Source of the DNA: Planctomycetota bacterium
Lineage (GTDB): Bacteria > Planctomycetota > UBA8108
DNA: 10,428 nucleotides
Direction: 5' to 3'
Assembly: GCA_022451445.1 (NCBI GenBank)
Contig: JAKUSY010000068.1
Span: forward strand, 1 to 10,428
Part shown: in pieces, positions 1 to 6,770 of the stretch
Layout: every line of letters starts with the position of its first letter
Numbering within the stretch: position 1 is the first letter of the stretch
Program-made: the position numbers and the translations under genes
Notes under the pieces: model-generated
The model's database searches: none
Told to the model about the DNA's origin: nothing
The model's input: the letters and a program-made list of their open reading frames with translations, nothing else

Positions 1-84
1 CCCGCGTCGGCGCTCTGCCTGCTGGCGCTTTTCTCGTGGTGGGGGAAGAGTAACTGGTTAGAATCTGGCGGCTCGGTTACATAG
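1..84 (+). CDS. possible 3' end of an upstream gene (partial, hydrophobic C-terminus)
   Basis: Reading from base 1, 27 codons run to a TAG at 82-84. The first half encodes a hydrophobic stretch (ASALCLLALFSWWG) followed by a short polar tail, as at the end of a membrane protein. The third codon positions are strongly G/C, like the neighbouring genes, which favours this frame over the one beginning at base 3 and stopping at 51-53 (TAA). The piece is too short to identify, and it could be non-coding sequence or the other frame could be the real one. Confidence 0.25.
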   Translation, partial: PASALCLLALFSWWGKSNWLESGGSVT

Positions 85-88
85 GGTC

Positions 89-169
89 ATGAAATCGGCG
101 AAACCCGCGCGCGGCGCTACCGCCAGGGCAAGGAGGAAACGAATTGAGAGAACCGGGGGTGGAAAATGA
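89..169 (+). CDS. candidate 26-residue basic leader ORF overlapping purD start
   Basis: An ATG at 89 opens a 26-codon ORF rich in Arg and Lys. Its TGA (167-169) overlaps the purD ATG (166-168) as ATGA, the geometry typical of translational coupling. Upstream there is only a weak AGGG two bases before the ATG, so initiation is doubtful. A perfect AAGGAGG (130-136) lies inside this ORF, 29 nt before the purD ATG, and fits neither start. It could be a real small protein, a leader peptide or chance. No family is recognised. Confidence 0.25.
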   Translation: MKSAKPARGATARARRKRIERTGGGK

Positions 170-1461
170 ATGAGAAAAAGAGCGTGCTTGTCGTCGGCTC
201 CGGCGGCCGCGAGCATACGATCGTTTCCGCCATCGCGCGGTCGCCTTCAGGACCGGAGATCTACTGCGCCCCTGGCAATGCCGGGATCTCCACGGAAGCC
301 CAATGCGTCGATATCGGCGGCGAAGACATCGCGAAGCTGCTGGAGTTCGCCCGTGAAAAATCGATCGACCTCACCATCGTTGGACCGGAAGCGCCGCTCG
401 TCGCCGGAATAGTCGATCTCTTCGAGAGCGAGGAACTGAAAATCTTCGGGCCGGGAAGAGGAGGAGCCCAGCTCGAGGGCAGCAAGATCTTCTGCAAAGA
501 ATTTCTCTGTCGGCACGGGATCCCCACAGCCGCCTTCGAGGTATTCGATGACAGCGAGTCGGCGCTCGCCCACGTGAACGAGCGCCCCCTGCCGATGGTC
601 GTCAAGGCCGACGGCCTGGCGGCCGGCAAGGGCGTCATCGTCGCCCACGACCGGGCCACCGCGACCGAGGCGGTGAAGGACATCATGGTGGCGCGCAGCT
701 TTTGCGAGGCGGGAGCGCGGGTCCTCATCGAAGACTGCCTGAGCGGCAGCGAGATCTCGATCATGGCGCTGACGGATGGAACCAACTACCTGCCGCTTGA
801 AACCGCCCAGGACTACAAGCCCGCCTTCGATGGCAACGAGGGCCCCAATACCGGGGGCATGGGCTCCTACTCCCCCTACTACTCCCTCGGCGACCCCCTC
901 GTCCAGGACATCCTCGACCGGGTCATCCGCAGGACAGTGGAAGGTCTCGCGCAGGAGAAGCTGCCCTTCAAGGGCGTACTCTATGCCGGGATCATGCTTA
1001 CCGAGGAGGGGCCCATGGTGCTCGAGTACAATGCCCGCTTCGGCGATCCCGAGACCCAGTCGATCCTCTCACGCCTGAAGACCGACCCCCTCGCCGTCTT
1101 CGAGGCCGCCAGCGTGCCCGGCGGCCTCGAGAACCTGGTGCTGGAGTGGGATGAGAGAGATGCCGTCTGCATCGTGGCCGCCTCGGAAGGCTACCCCGGC
1201 TCCTACGAGCAGGGAATTCCCATCGAAGGACTCGAGCCGACGAACGGCGATGCGCAGGAAACCGGCCTCTGGGTCTATCACGCTGGAACCCGCCTCGGTG
1301 ACTCCGGCGAGATCCTGACCGCCGGTGGCCGGGTCCTGGGAATCACAGCGCTCGGAGAGGACCGGGACGCGGCGCGGGCGAAGGCCTACGAAGCCCTCGG
1401 GTCCATCTCGTTTGAAGGCCTGCACTCCAGGAGCGACATTGGACTGACGATGGGCAATTGA
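166..1461 (+). CDS. purD: phosphoribosylamine--glycine ligase (GAR synthetase)
   Basis: This cytosolic enzyme joins glycine to 5-phosphoribosylamine with ATP to give glycinamide ribonucleotide, the second step of de novo purine synthesis. At 431 residues it has the usual length for a monofunctional PurD. Visible motifs run in the expected order: the N-terminal fold with VGSGGREH (residues 10-17), IVGPEAPLVAG (71-81), the ATP-grasp lysine loop KADGLAAGKGVIVA (147-160), GPNTGGMGSYSPYY (226-239), the metal-binding segment LEYNARFGDPETQ (286-298) and the C-terminal domain with AGGRVLGITALG (386-397). The ATG at 166 is chosen because an in-frame TGA lies at 145-147 and a G-rich element GGGGGTGG sits just before it. 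The gene stands apart from other purine genes and converges on the minus-strand lipoprotein gene 42 bp away. No damage is visible. Confidence 0.97.
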   Translation: MNEKKSVLVVGSGGREHTIVSAIARSPSGPEIYCAPGNAGISTEAQCVDIGGEDIAKLLEFAREKSIDLTIVGPEAPLVAGIVDLFESEELKIFGPGRGGAQLEGSKIFCKEFLCRHGIPTAAFEVFDDSESALAHVNERPLPMVVKADGLAAGKGVIVAHDRATATEAVKDIMVARSFCEAGARVLIEDCLSGSEISIMALTDGTNYLPLETAQDYKPAFDGNEGPNTGGMGSYSPYYSLGDPLVQDILDRVIRRTVEGLAQEKLPFKGVLYAGIMLTEEGPMVLEYNARFGDPETQSILSRLKTDPLAVFEAASVPGGLENLVLEWDERDAVCIVAASEGYPGSYEQGIPIEGLEPTNGDAQETGLWVYHAGTRLGDSGEILTAGGRVLGITALGEDRDAARAKAYEALGSISFEGLHSRSDIGLTMGN

Positions 1462-1468
1462 GCGCCCG

Positions 1469-1486
1469 GCCAGGAGGGATCCTGGC
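1469..1486. terminator. short hairpin in the convergent gap, weak terminator candidate
   Basis: GCCAGGA-GGGA-TCCTGGC forms a perfect 7-bp stem with a GNRA-type tetraloop between the purD stop (1461) and the stop of the opposing lipoprotein gene (1504). It has no T-run on either side, so it is not a canonical intrinsic terminator. It may cap transcript ends from both directions or assist termination. Confidence 0.3.
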
Positions 1487-1503
1487 AACGGCAGCTCTCC
1501 GGG

Positions 1504-2571
1504 CTAGCGCCCTTCTCCCGCCTCGGCATCGCCTCCGGTCTTTTCTCCTGTCTCGGCTGGAGCTTCCCCGGACTCCTCCTCGGGCTCGGGACAGACAAGG
1601 CGGTAGATATTGTCCATCGTCCGGTTGAGGCCCTCCTTGGAAACCTTGAAGCGGAAGCCCGCATCAAAGAAACGCAGGACCGCATCAGCCTTGTTCTTGG
1701 TGTCCAGACGGGGATTGATCGCCTGGAGCCTGAGCTCCTTCTCAACTGCCCGCTGATGGCTCACGGAGCGCTTGGAGACCTTTCGTCCGCGACGGAGAAG
1801 ATTCGCATGAGCTGTGAGGGTCTTCGAGTGAACAGCCGGCCTGTTGGTCGGAAAATCAACGAGGATCGCCTTCTGGGTCGTGCCCTGCTGCCTACGCCAT
1901 TTCCTGATATAGGCCTCGAGCCCCTTGCGGTCGACCACGCCGGAGTTGGAATACTTCTTACCTTCCCTTACCCCATCGAGGGTGCCCTTGAAATCATTCC
2001 AGTTGCTGACGAGCTCATTGATGAAGCCAGCGTAGAACGTACACATGATGTCCTCTTGCGCCTTGCGTTCCTCCTCGGTCCCCACCTTGATGGCGTATTT
2101 ATCCTGGCCGTAGAGCCAGACCAGGGGGTTCGCCCTGGGCGGGAAGATCGTCTTCTTTCCGGAAAACTCCTTGCTGACCTTGGCCGTCTGGTCGAGCAGA
2201 TCAATCTGGACCCGCAGGTAATAATTATCGGCGCCCAGGGCCTTCTTCGGCATCCATTCGTGGATGATGCCCTTTCGCTTGGCGGTCTTGAAGACGTAGG
2301 AGATGGTCTCACCGAGAAGCGGCAGCCCATTGTGGACCAGGTCCATCTGAATCCTGGTGCCGAGCGGAAGATCGGAAGAGAAATCCAGCTTGAGCTTCAG
2401 GGTCTGCTTTCCGCCCTTGGGGGCGGGGATGTACTGAGAGCTGACGAGCTCCAGATAGGGCTTGTATTCAATATCCGCGTTGGGGTCATCCTGGGTGAAT
2501 CCCCGGGAGCAGGAAAGACCGGCAAGCGCGACGCCGGCCAGGGCGGGAAGAAACAATCTCACGGGCTTCAT
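1504..2571 (-). CDS. putative exported lipoprotein of unknown function, coupled to the GspK-like gene
   Basis: The protein has 355 residues from the ATG at 2571-2569, which overlaps the upstream TGA as TGATG; AAGAGGA (plus-strand 2581-2587) lies 9 nt upstream. A TTG one codon earlier is possible but less likely. The N-terminus is signal-peptide-like: basic KPVR, a hydrophobic stretch of about 15 residues, then Cys21 (GLS-C). The lipobox is imperfect because position -3 is Gly rather than Leu/Ile/Val. Residues about 35-140 alternate like a beta-sandwich (LELVSSQYIPAPKGG, LKLKLDFSSDLPLGTRIQMD, YYLRVQIDLLD). Residues about 160-325 are helical and basic, and the last 25 or so residues are a low-complexity Glu/Gly/Ala tail. 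I do not recognise the family. Its tight coupling to the GspK-like gene suggests both products act at the envelope in one assembly, which is inference. Confidence 0.85.
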   Translation of the reverse strand: MKPVRLFLPALAGVALAGLSCSRGFTQDDPNADIEYKPYLELVSSQYIPAPKGGKQTLKLKLDFSSDLPLGTRIQMDLVHNGLPLLGETISYVFKTAKRKGIIHEWMPKKALGADNYYLRVQIDLLDQTAKVSKEFSGKKTIFPPRANPLVWLYGQDKYAIKVGTEEERKAQEDIMCTFYAGFINELVSNWNDFKGTLDGVREGKKYSNSGVVDRKGLEAYIRKWRRQQGTTQKAILVDFPTNRPAVHSKTLTAHANLLRRGRKVSKRSVSHQRAVEKELRLQAINPRLDTKNKADAVLRFFDAGFRFKVSKEGLNRTMDNIYRLVCPEPEEESGEAPAETGEKTGGDAEAGEGR

Positions 2572-5500
2572 CAATCTACGTCCTCTTGCAGAAGGATTTT
2601 CGGATTCGGCAAATAATAGGAAAGTGTAACGTCATCGAGAACCGGGGTCTGCACGACACCGCCGGCTGTATTGCCGGAAAGAGACTTGGAGCCCTTCATG
2701 AAGAATTTGTATACGAACTCGGCGCTCTGGCCCTTCAGACCCGTTTCCTGCTTGTGGACCCTGCGGCCGGCTACGAGGCTGCGAATATTCGGGGTCCTCC
2801 AGGGCTCACGAAGCCGAGGCGGCAGAGCGGTGGGTGTGCGGAAAAAGACCTCGCATTCGATCGGAGTATTCACCAGCTGGACCGCGTTCGAGTTCGGAAG
2901 AGAGTCCGTGTAGGTTGTCGGATAATAGGAGGTCCAATCAAAGGAGCGCAGGGCGACGCTGTCCACTCCCGATGGCAAGGGAACCTCGAAGAGGTTGGCG
3001 TATTCACCTGTGCGCTGGGTGAAATAACCGGCCCCGGCATTGCCGCCGTAGTGGCGCTTCACCTGCGGGAAGGTTCCCTGGTAGATGATCATTTCATCGA
3101 TCGTCGCGTTGGCCAGGATGCGCTTGACCGTCGGCATGACCGTCGTAACGCCCCCCCCGCCCCCGCCGGTCTTGGCGCTGTTGGTGAACCATTTGAACAC
3201 GCCGGCATCCTGAACGCCCTGCGCGCGAACAATCCCGCCGACCATCAGCCCGTCAATCGGCTGGCGATGATTCAGACGAACCCATGAATTAGCCGTACCA
3301 TCGACAACCTGCTGGGCCCGCCTCGGAGTGCCTCCCGTGGTCACCTCCTTGAAATCCACATAGAGGCGGATGGGGAAGACCGGGTTGGCGTCATCCCAGT
3401 CCATCGCTATGTGATGCCACTCGTGGGCTTTGAAATGCTTGATGTCGGCGACGATGTCCGCGCGTGAAATGATCTTCTGTTGATCTAGATGCTCGAGGAT
3501 CGGGTTCTCGCCCTGGTTCGGCACCCCATCGGCATCGCCACCGGGATCGGGGAAGAGCTTGACACTCCCCGCGGCGCCTCCCACTCCTCCCGCCTCGGGG
3601 AAGGCCTGGTGGTAATACATCCGCACGATACGCAGCTGTCCGCGAGTGTTCTTGAAGAGGAAGAACTGGCTTCCTTCAGAACCGCTGAACTCCTGTGATG
3701 CGGGGAGGACCTCCCTGACAACCTGCGTACAGCCAAGCAGCCCGCTGAAGACCGGGTCATCTCCGTCGAATTCGAACTTCACCCAGAACGCGATTCCTCC
3801 CCGATAGTAGGGAACGTTTCCAAGCTGGTTCTGTCCCCTGCTGCCGACCCCGGACGATCCTATACGGATATTGCCGCCCCCGAGTCCGACATCCCCGATG
3901 CGCTGGCGCGCCGGCAGGACAAGCAGCCTGTTGCCGAGATGCTGCTGCCTGAAGAGGCTGGAGTTGAATCCATCGGGAAAGAGATCCGTACCGATCTCTT
4001 CCTTCCCGACGATGGGGTCTGTGTACTGCGCCGCCGGGTTGCCCCGGAACACATTCAGGTTCTGAAGATACTTGAGGCGGTAGAACTCCCGGTATTTCCT
4101 CTGGTAGCGGCTGTAGTTGAGATCATAGACCCCCTTGAGGGCATCGCTGACCTCGTCCCCGAAGAAGCTGACACCGCTGCCCTGGAGGGATCTGCGAAGC
4201 CGGCTCACATTCTGCGGATCCCTCTCAGAGAAGGAATGCTCCGCGAGAATACTCGGATCCCTGCCGAACATCTGGCTCCTGGCCGAATAGGGACTCTGCT
4301 GGCGGCGCGCATCGAGAAGCCCGGCAAGCTCTACACGCCCATCTCGCCGCGTCCCCTGTGTGTACAGCTCCGTGAGCGCGTTCATCGGCTCCGGCCAGGT
4401 CTGGATGAACTTGCGATCGCTCTTGCTGGAGCGGGCGCCGACATTGAAGGTCTTCTCAAAATGGAACTGGTTAGTATGCCTGAGCACCTCGAAAACCTTG
4501 ACGACGGTTCTGATCTTGCGCCGGAAGGGATGCAGATCGGCGGGGACCTCTTCGGCTCCAGCGCGGTTGGCGACCACCGTACGGGTAGATCTCTCGCTCC
4601 ATTGCGACTTGTCGATCATCTGCCCGAGAGTGGTCACCTCGAAGGTTCCCATGGGACCAAAGCAGAACTCGGTCGTATGGCCCTTCTTCAGCTGGGGGAC
4701 CTGGCCGCCAGCCGGGTCGGCCCACACCAGGTCTGACTTGTCTACCGGCGTGTAGGCGGGGAGATTCGGATTGTAGCGTGAAATCCTGGTGTTGGGATTG
4801 AAGTTCGCTTTGACGACACCCTTGACCAGCTCGTAATACCAGGCATTGTTCTCATGCACCGCGAGGCCGAGCTTGCGGAAGATGTTCCTCTCCGCGCCCT
4901 GGGCTGTACCCTTCGCCCAGAGCCGGCCGAGGGGCGTAGCTCCGCCTCCGATCACATGTCCGCGAATCAGCCGGTTGTTGGGCTGGTCCGGATCAACCAC
5001 GATCGCTGCGTTGAAACCCGGGAAATGGCTGACGTCCAGACTGTCGATAAAATCTTCGAACCCGGGCTGGCCGGGATCGTTGGAACGCCAGGTGCGGAAA
5101 AACCTGCGGGCGTTCTTTCGATTGCTGATGATCTGCTGAACAATCTTGAGCGCCTCATTGTATTCAATCCGCGGCGTGTAGACGAAGACGGGGCGCGGTG
5201 TGACGTCCCGAATCTCCTCGTCGGCAAATACCCGCTCACCGAGGATCTCGGCAGCCTGGTCAACTGGAGTAACGACGCCACCGGCAACTCCCAGCCGGGA
5301 ATAGGGGAAGGTCCTGCGGCCGGCCAGCCCCATGAAGCAGACGATCAGGACCTCTTCCGGCGCCGTATTGATATTGATCGGGTATCTCGGTTCATGCCCG
5401 AGACGGGGCGAGCCCACAGCGGGCGGCATTCTCAGCGCCCCACCGCCGCCGACGCCCTTCCCGCCGCCGCCGCCGCTGTTGGTCATTCCCAGCGCCAGGT

Positions 5501-6275
5501 CGCTGACTTCGTCATCGCCATCATCGGCCTTGTAGGTATAGGGATCGAGCCACGAATGACAGGTCACGAAATCCTTCACTATCTCGAAGTTTTCATCGCC
5601 GATGAGCTGGCGAAGCTGGTTCTTGGACTGAAAACGCTGCCCCTCGAGACGCTGACGAAAGAGCATGACGCTCTCGCCGGTGATTCGAAGGCCGGTTCTG
5701 CGCGGACCCGTATAGAAGGGGTTTGTCGTCTTGCGACCATCACGCTTGAGCCGGGCACTACGCTCGATCACGATCCCCAGGTTGTCGAGCATCCTCGCCA
5801 GGGTGTCCTGGCGACCGTTGAGATTGATCTGGGAGTTGGTATCGATGACCTTGGTCTTGTACTGGAAACGATATCCTGCGACGTCGAGGTAGTCCCGCCA
5901 GCGTCCGACTCTCGGGTCCTCCAGGCCTACGCGCCCGTGGGCGAGGTCGTCTTCTTTGGGCAGTTGGAACAGCCAGTCGGTATTCTTGTAGAAGGACCAC
6001 GAATAGTGATTGCTGACCTCGTGGAACCTGGCGATCATCATGTCCAGCGCCGAGCTCGACATCATCTCCATGCGCTGGGCATCGACGTAGTTATTGGCTG
6101 CCTTGCGCTCCAACCTCATCAACTGGGCAAAGGATGCCCCCAGCACGGCGAGCAGGGTCAGAACTCCCAGGGCGATGATCAGCATGGCTCCCCTCTGCCT
6201 GTCATCGCCAAAACCGCCGGACGGCTCCCGGTAACCGCCGTCGCCCTTCTTCACAATATCTTCAGTCTTCTGCAT
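2571..6275 (-). CDS. giant GspK-like minor pseudopilin with LamG-like domain
   Basis: The protein has 1234 residues. The N-terminus RQRG/AMLIIALGVLTLLAVLG (residues 26-45) resembles a prepilin cleavage site followed by a single helix; the usual Glu at +5 is missing, as in GspK, the type II secretion pseudopilus-tip protein. GspK hallmarks follow: DTNSQINLNG (145-154), SKNQLRQLIGDENFEIVKDFVT (217-238, helix-hairpin-like), YPININTAPEEVL (298-310) and a second such segment near 385-413. After this about 400-residue GspK-like part come a beta-rich region (about 530-612), a LamG/concanavalin-like domain (about 823-1070: GGIAFWVKFEF, HEWHHIAMDWDD, IRLYVDFKEV, TIDEMIIYQGTF) and a last beta domain ending TPVLDDVTLSYYLP (1210-1223). 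Glycine runs lie at 267-279 and 1037-1042. Ordinary GspK is about 300-350 residues. The ATG at 6275 has GGAAAG 5 nt upstream; a TTG at 6401 would put 42 odd residues before the leader. No other pseudopilin gene is adjacent. Confidence 0.85.
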   Translation of the reverse strand: MQKTEDIVKKGDGGYREPSGGFGDDRQRGAMLIIALGVLTLLAVLGASFAQLMRLERKAANNYVDAQRMEMMSSSALDMMIARFHEVSNHYSWSFYKNTDWLFQLPKEDDLAHGRVGLEDPRVGRWRDYLDVAGYRFQYKTKVIDTNSQINLNGRQDTLARMLDNLGIVIERSARLKRDGRKTTNPFYTGPRRTGLRITGESVMLFRQRLEGQRFQSKNQLRQLIGDENFEIVKDFVTCHSWLDPYTYKADDGDDEVSDLALGMTNSGGGGGKGVGGGGALRMPPAVGSPRLGHEPRYPININTAPEEVLIVCFMGLAGRRTFPYSRLGVAGGVVTPVDQAAEILGERVFADEEIRDVTPRPVFVYTPRIEYNEALKIVQQIISNRKNARRFFRTWRSNDPGQPGFEDFIDSLDVSHFPGFNAAIVVDPDQPNNRLIRGHVIGGGATPLGRLWAKGTAQGAERNIFRKLGLAVHENNAWYYELVKGVVKANFNPNTRISRYNPNLPAYTPVDKSDLVWADPAGGQVPQLKKGHTTEFCFGPMGTFEVTTLGQMIDKSQWSERSTRTVVANRAGAEEVPADLHPFRRKIRTVVKVFEVLRHTNQFHFEKTFNVGARSSKSDRKFIQTWPEPMNALTELYTQGTRRDGRVELAGLLDARRQQSPYSARSQMFGRDPSILAEHSFSERDPQNVSRLRRSLQGSGVSFFGDEVSDALKGVYDLNYSRYQRKYREFYRLKYLQNLNVFRGNPAAQYTDPIVGKEEIGTDLFPDGFNSSLFRQQHLGNRLLVLPARQRIGDVGLGGGNIRIGSSGVGSRGQNQLGNVPYYRGGIAFWVKFEFDGDDPVFSGLLGCTQVVREVLPASQEFSGSEGSQFFLFKNTRGQLRIVRMYYHQAFPEAGGVGGAAGSVKLFPDPGGDADGVPNQGENPILEHLDQQKIISRADIVADIKHFKAHEWHHIAMDWDDANPVFPIRLYVDFKEVTTGGTPRRAQQVVDGTANSWVRLNHRQPIDGLMVGGIVRAQGVQDAGVFKWFTNSAKTGGGGGGVTTVMPTVKRILANATIDEMIIYQGTFPQVKRHYGGNAGAGYFTQRTGEYANLFEVPLPSGVDSVALRSFDWTSYYPTTYTDSLPNSNAVQLVNTPIECEVFFRTPTALPPRLREPWRTPNIRSLVAGRRVHKQETGLKGQSAEFVYKFFMKGSKSLSGNTAGGVVQTPVLDDVTLSYYLPNPKILLQEDVD

Positions 6276-6584
6276 TCGAGCTTTCCGTTCCTGTGTTTGA
6301 ATATTGCCTTTGAAAACGGGCCCTTGCCGACGAGTTGTTTTGAATAGGGGGTCGGAAACGCCCGGGCGACAAATCACCTCGATTTTCAACCGGAAGCTCA
6401 AGACCTGAAGCGGCCCATTCGAGCCGGCCTGGAAAGCCCCGGTACACCGGGAAAAAACGCTGAAAGGCTTACGGTGAAAGACCTCGAGCCCTTACCTAAT
6501 AGACTGTCCGCCAGCGCCTGGCGTTGCAAATCAGCATGCGCAAAATCATCCGTTTTTACGGGCGATATCGGACAATCCGCAGAC
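6276..6584 (-). other. long untranslated leader or unassigned gap before the GspK-like gene
   Basis: About 300 bases between the candidate promoter and the ATG at 6275 hold no convincing gene. Two short inverted repeats are visible: CGCCAG-CGC-CTGGCG (6509-6523) and CCCGGT-AC-ACCGGG (6438-6451), the latter next to an A6/T6 run on the wrong side for a terminator on the minus strand. A 17-codon reading frame starting with ATG inside it has no ribosome binding site. I see no known riboswitch. Confidence 0.4.
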
Positions 6585-6614
6585 AGGATAGCATAAATGA
6601 CAGAACGCTGTCAG
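6585..6614 (-). promoter_or_regulatory. candidate promoter for the GspK-like gene
   Basis: On the minus strand CTGACA (plus 6609-6614, 5/6 to TTGACA) and TATCCT (plus 6585-6590, 4/6 to TATAAT) are separated by 18 nt. It lies downstream of the recA terminator and points at the GspK-like gene, giving a leader of about 300 nt. A palindrome, TGACAGAACGCTGTCA (6598-6613), overlaps the -35 box and spacer and could be an operator. It was found by eye only. Confidence 0.35.
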
Positions 6615-6698
6615 CGGTAACAACTTGTGGGAAAGTTAGAGAGTTTAGCACACGTCTGAAAGGGCCACGAGAAACGATCTGTGGGCTGCCGTACCATA

Positions 6699-6736
6699 AA
6701 AGGCCAGCGGAGCATCAACCACACGTGCTCCGCTGG
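6699..6736 (-). terminator. intrinsic terminator of recA
   Basis: CCAGCGGAGCA (6704-6714) and TGCTCCGCTGG (6726-6736) are perfect 11-bp complements with an 11-nt loop, 34 bp after the recA stop. Read on the minus strand the stem is followed by CCTTTTATGG, a short T-run. This separates recA transcription from the downstream GspK-like unit. Confidence 0.75.
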
Positions 6737-6770
6737 AATTCATCGATTGCCCGGCTTGCGCAGGCTGAGC

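Noticed and set aside
1756..2616. 286-codon plus-strand frame opposite the lipoprotein gene
   Set aside because: Antisense. The minus frame has a signal-like N-terminus, a binding site and a coupled start.
3939..4736. 265-codon plus-strand frame inside the GspK-like gene
   Set aside because: Antisense shadow with no motif or initiation signal.
4854..6347. 497-codon plus-strand frame opposite the GspK-like gene
   Set aside because: An antisense shadow of a frame with clear GspK motifs; no recognised motif and no supporting ribosome binding site.
6276..6401. Extension of the GspK-like protein to a TTG at 6401
   Set aside because: It would put 42 unrelated residues before a pseudopilin-like leader; the ATG at 6275 has a suitable GGAAAG.
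6438..6458. CCCGGT-AC-ACCGGG next to an A6 run as a terminator
   Set aside because: The T-run precedes the stem on the minus strand. On the plus strand the run is A, so it is not an intrinsic terminator in either direction.
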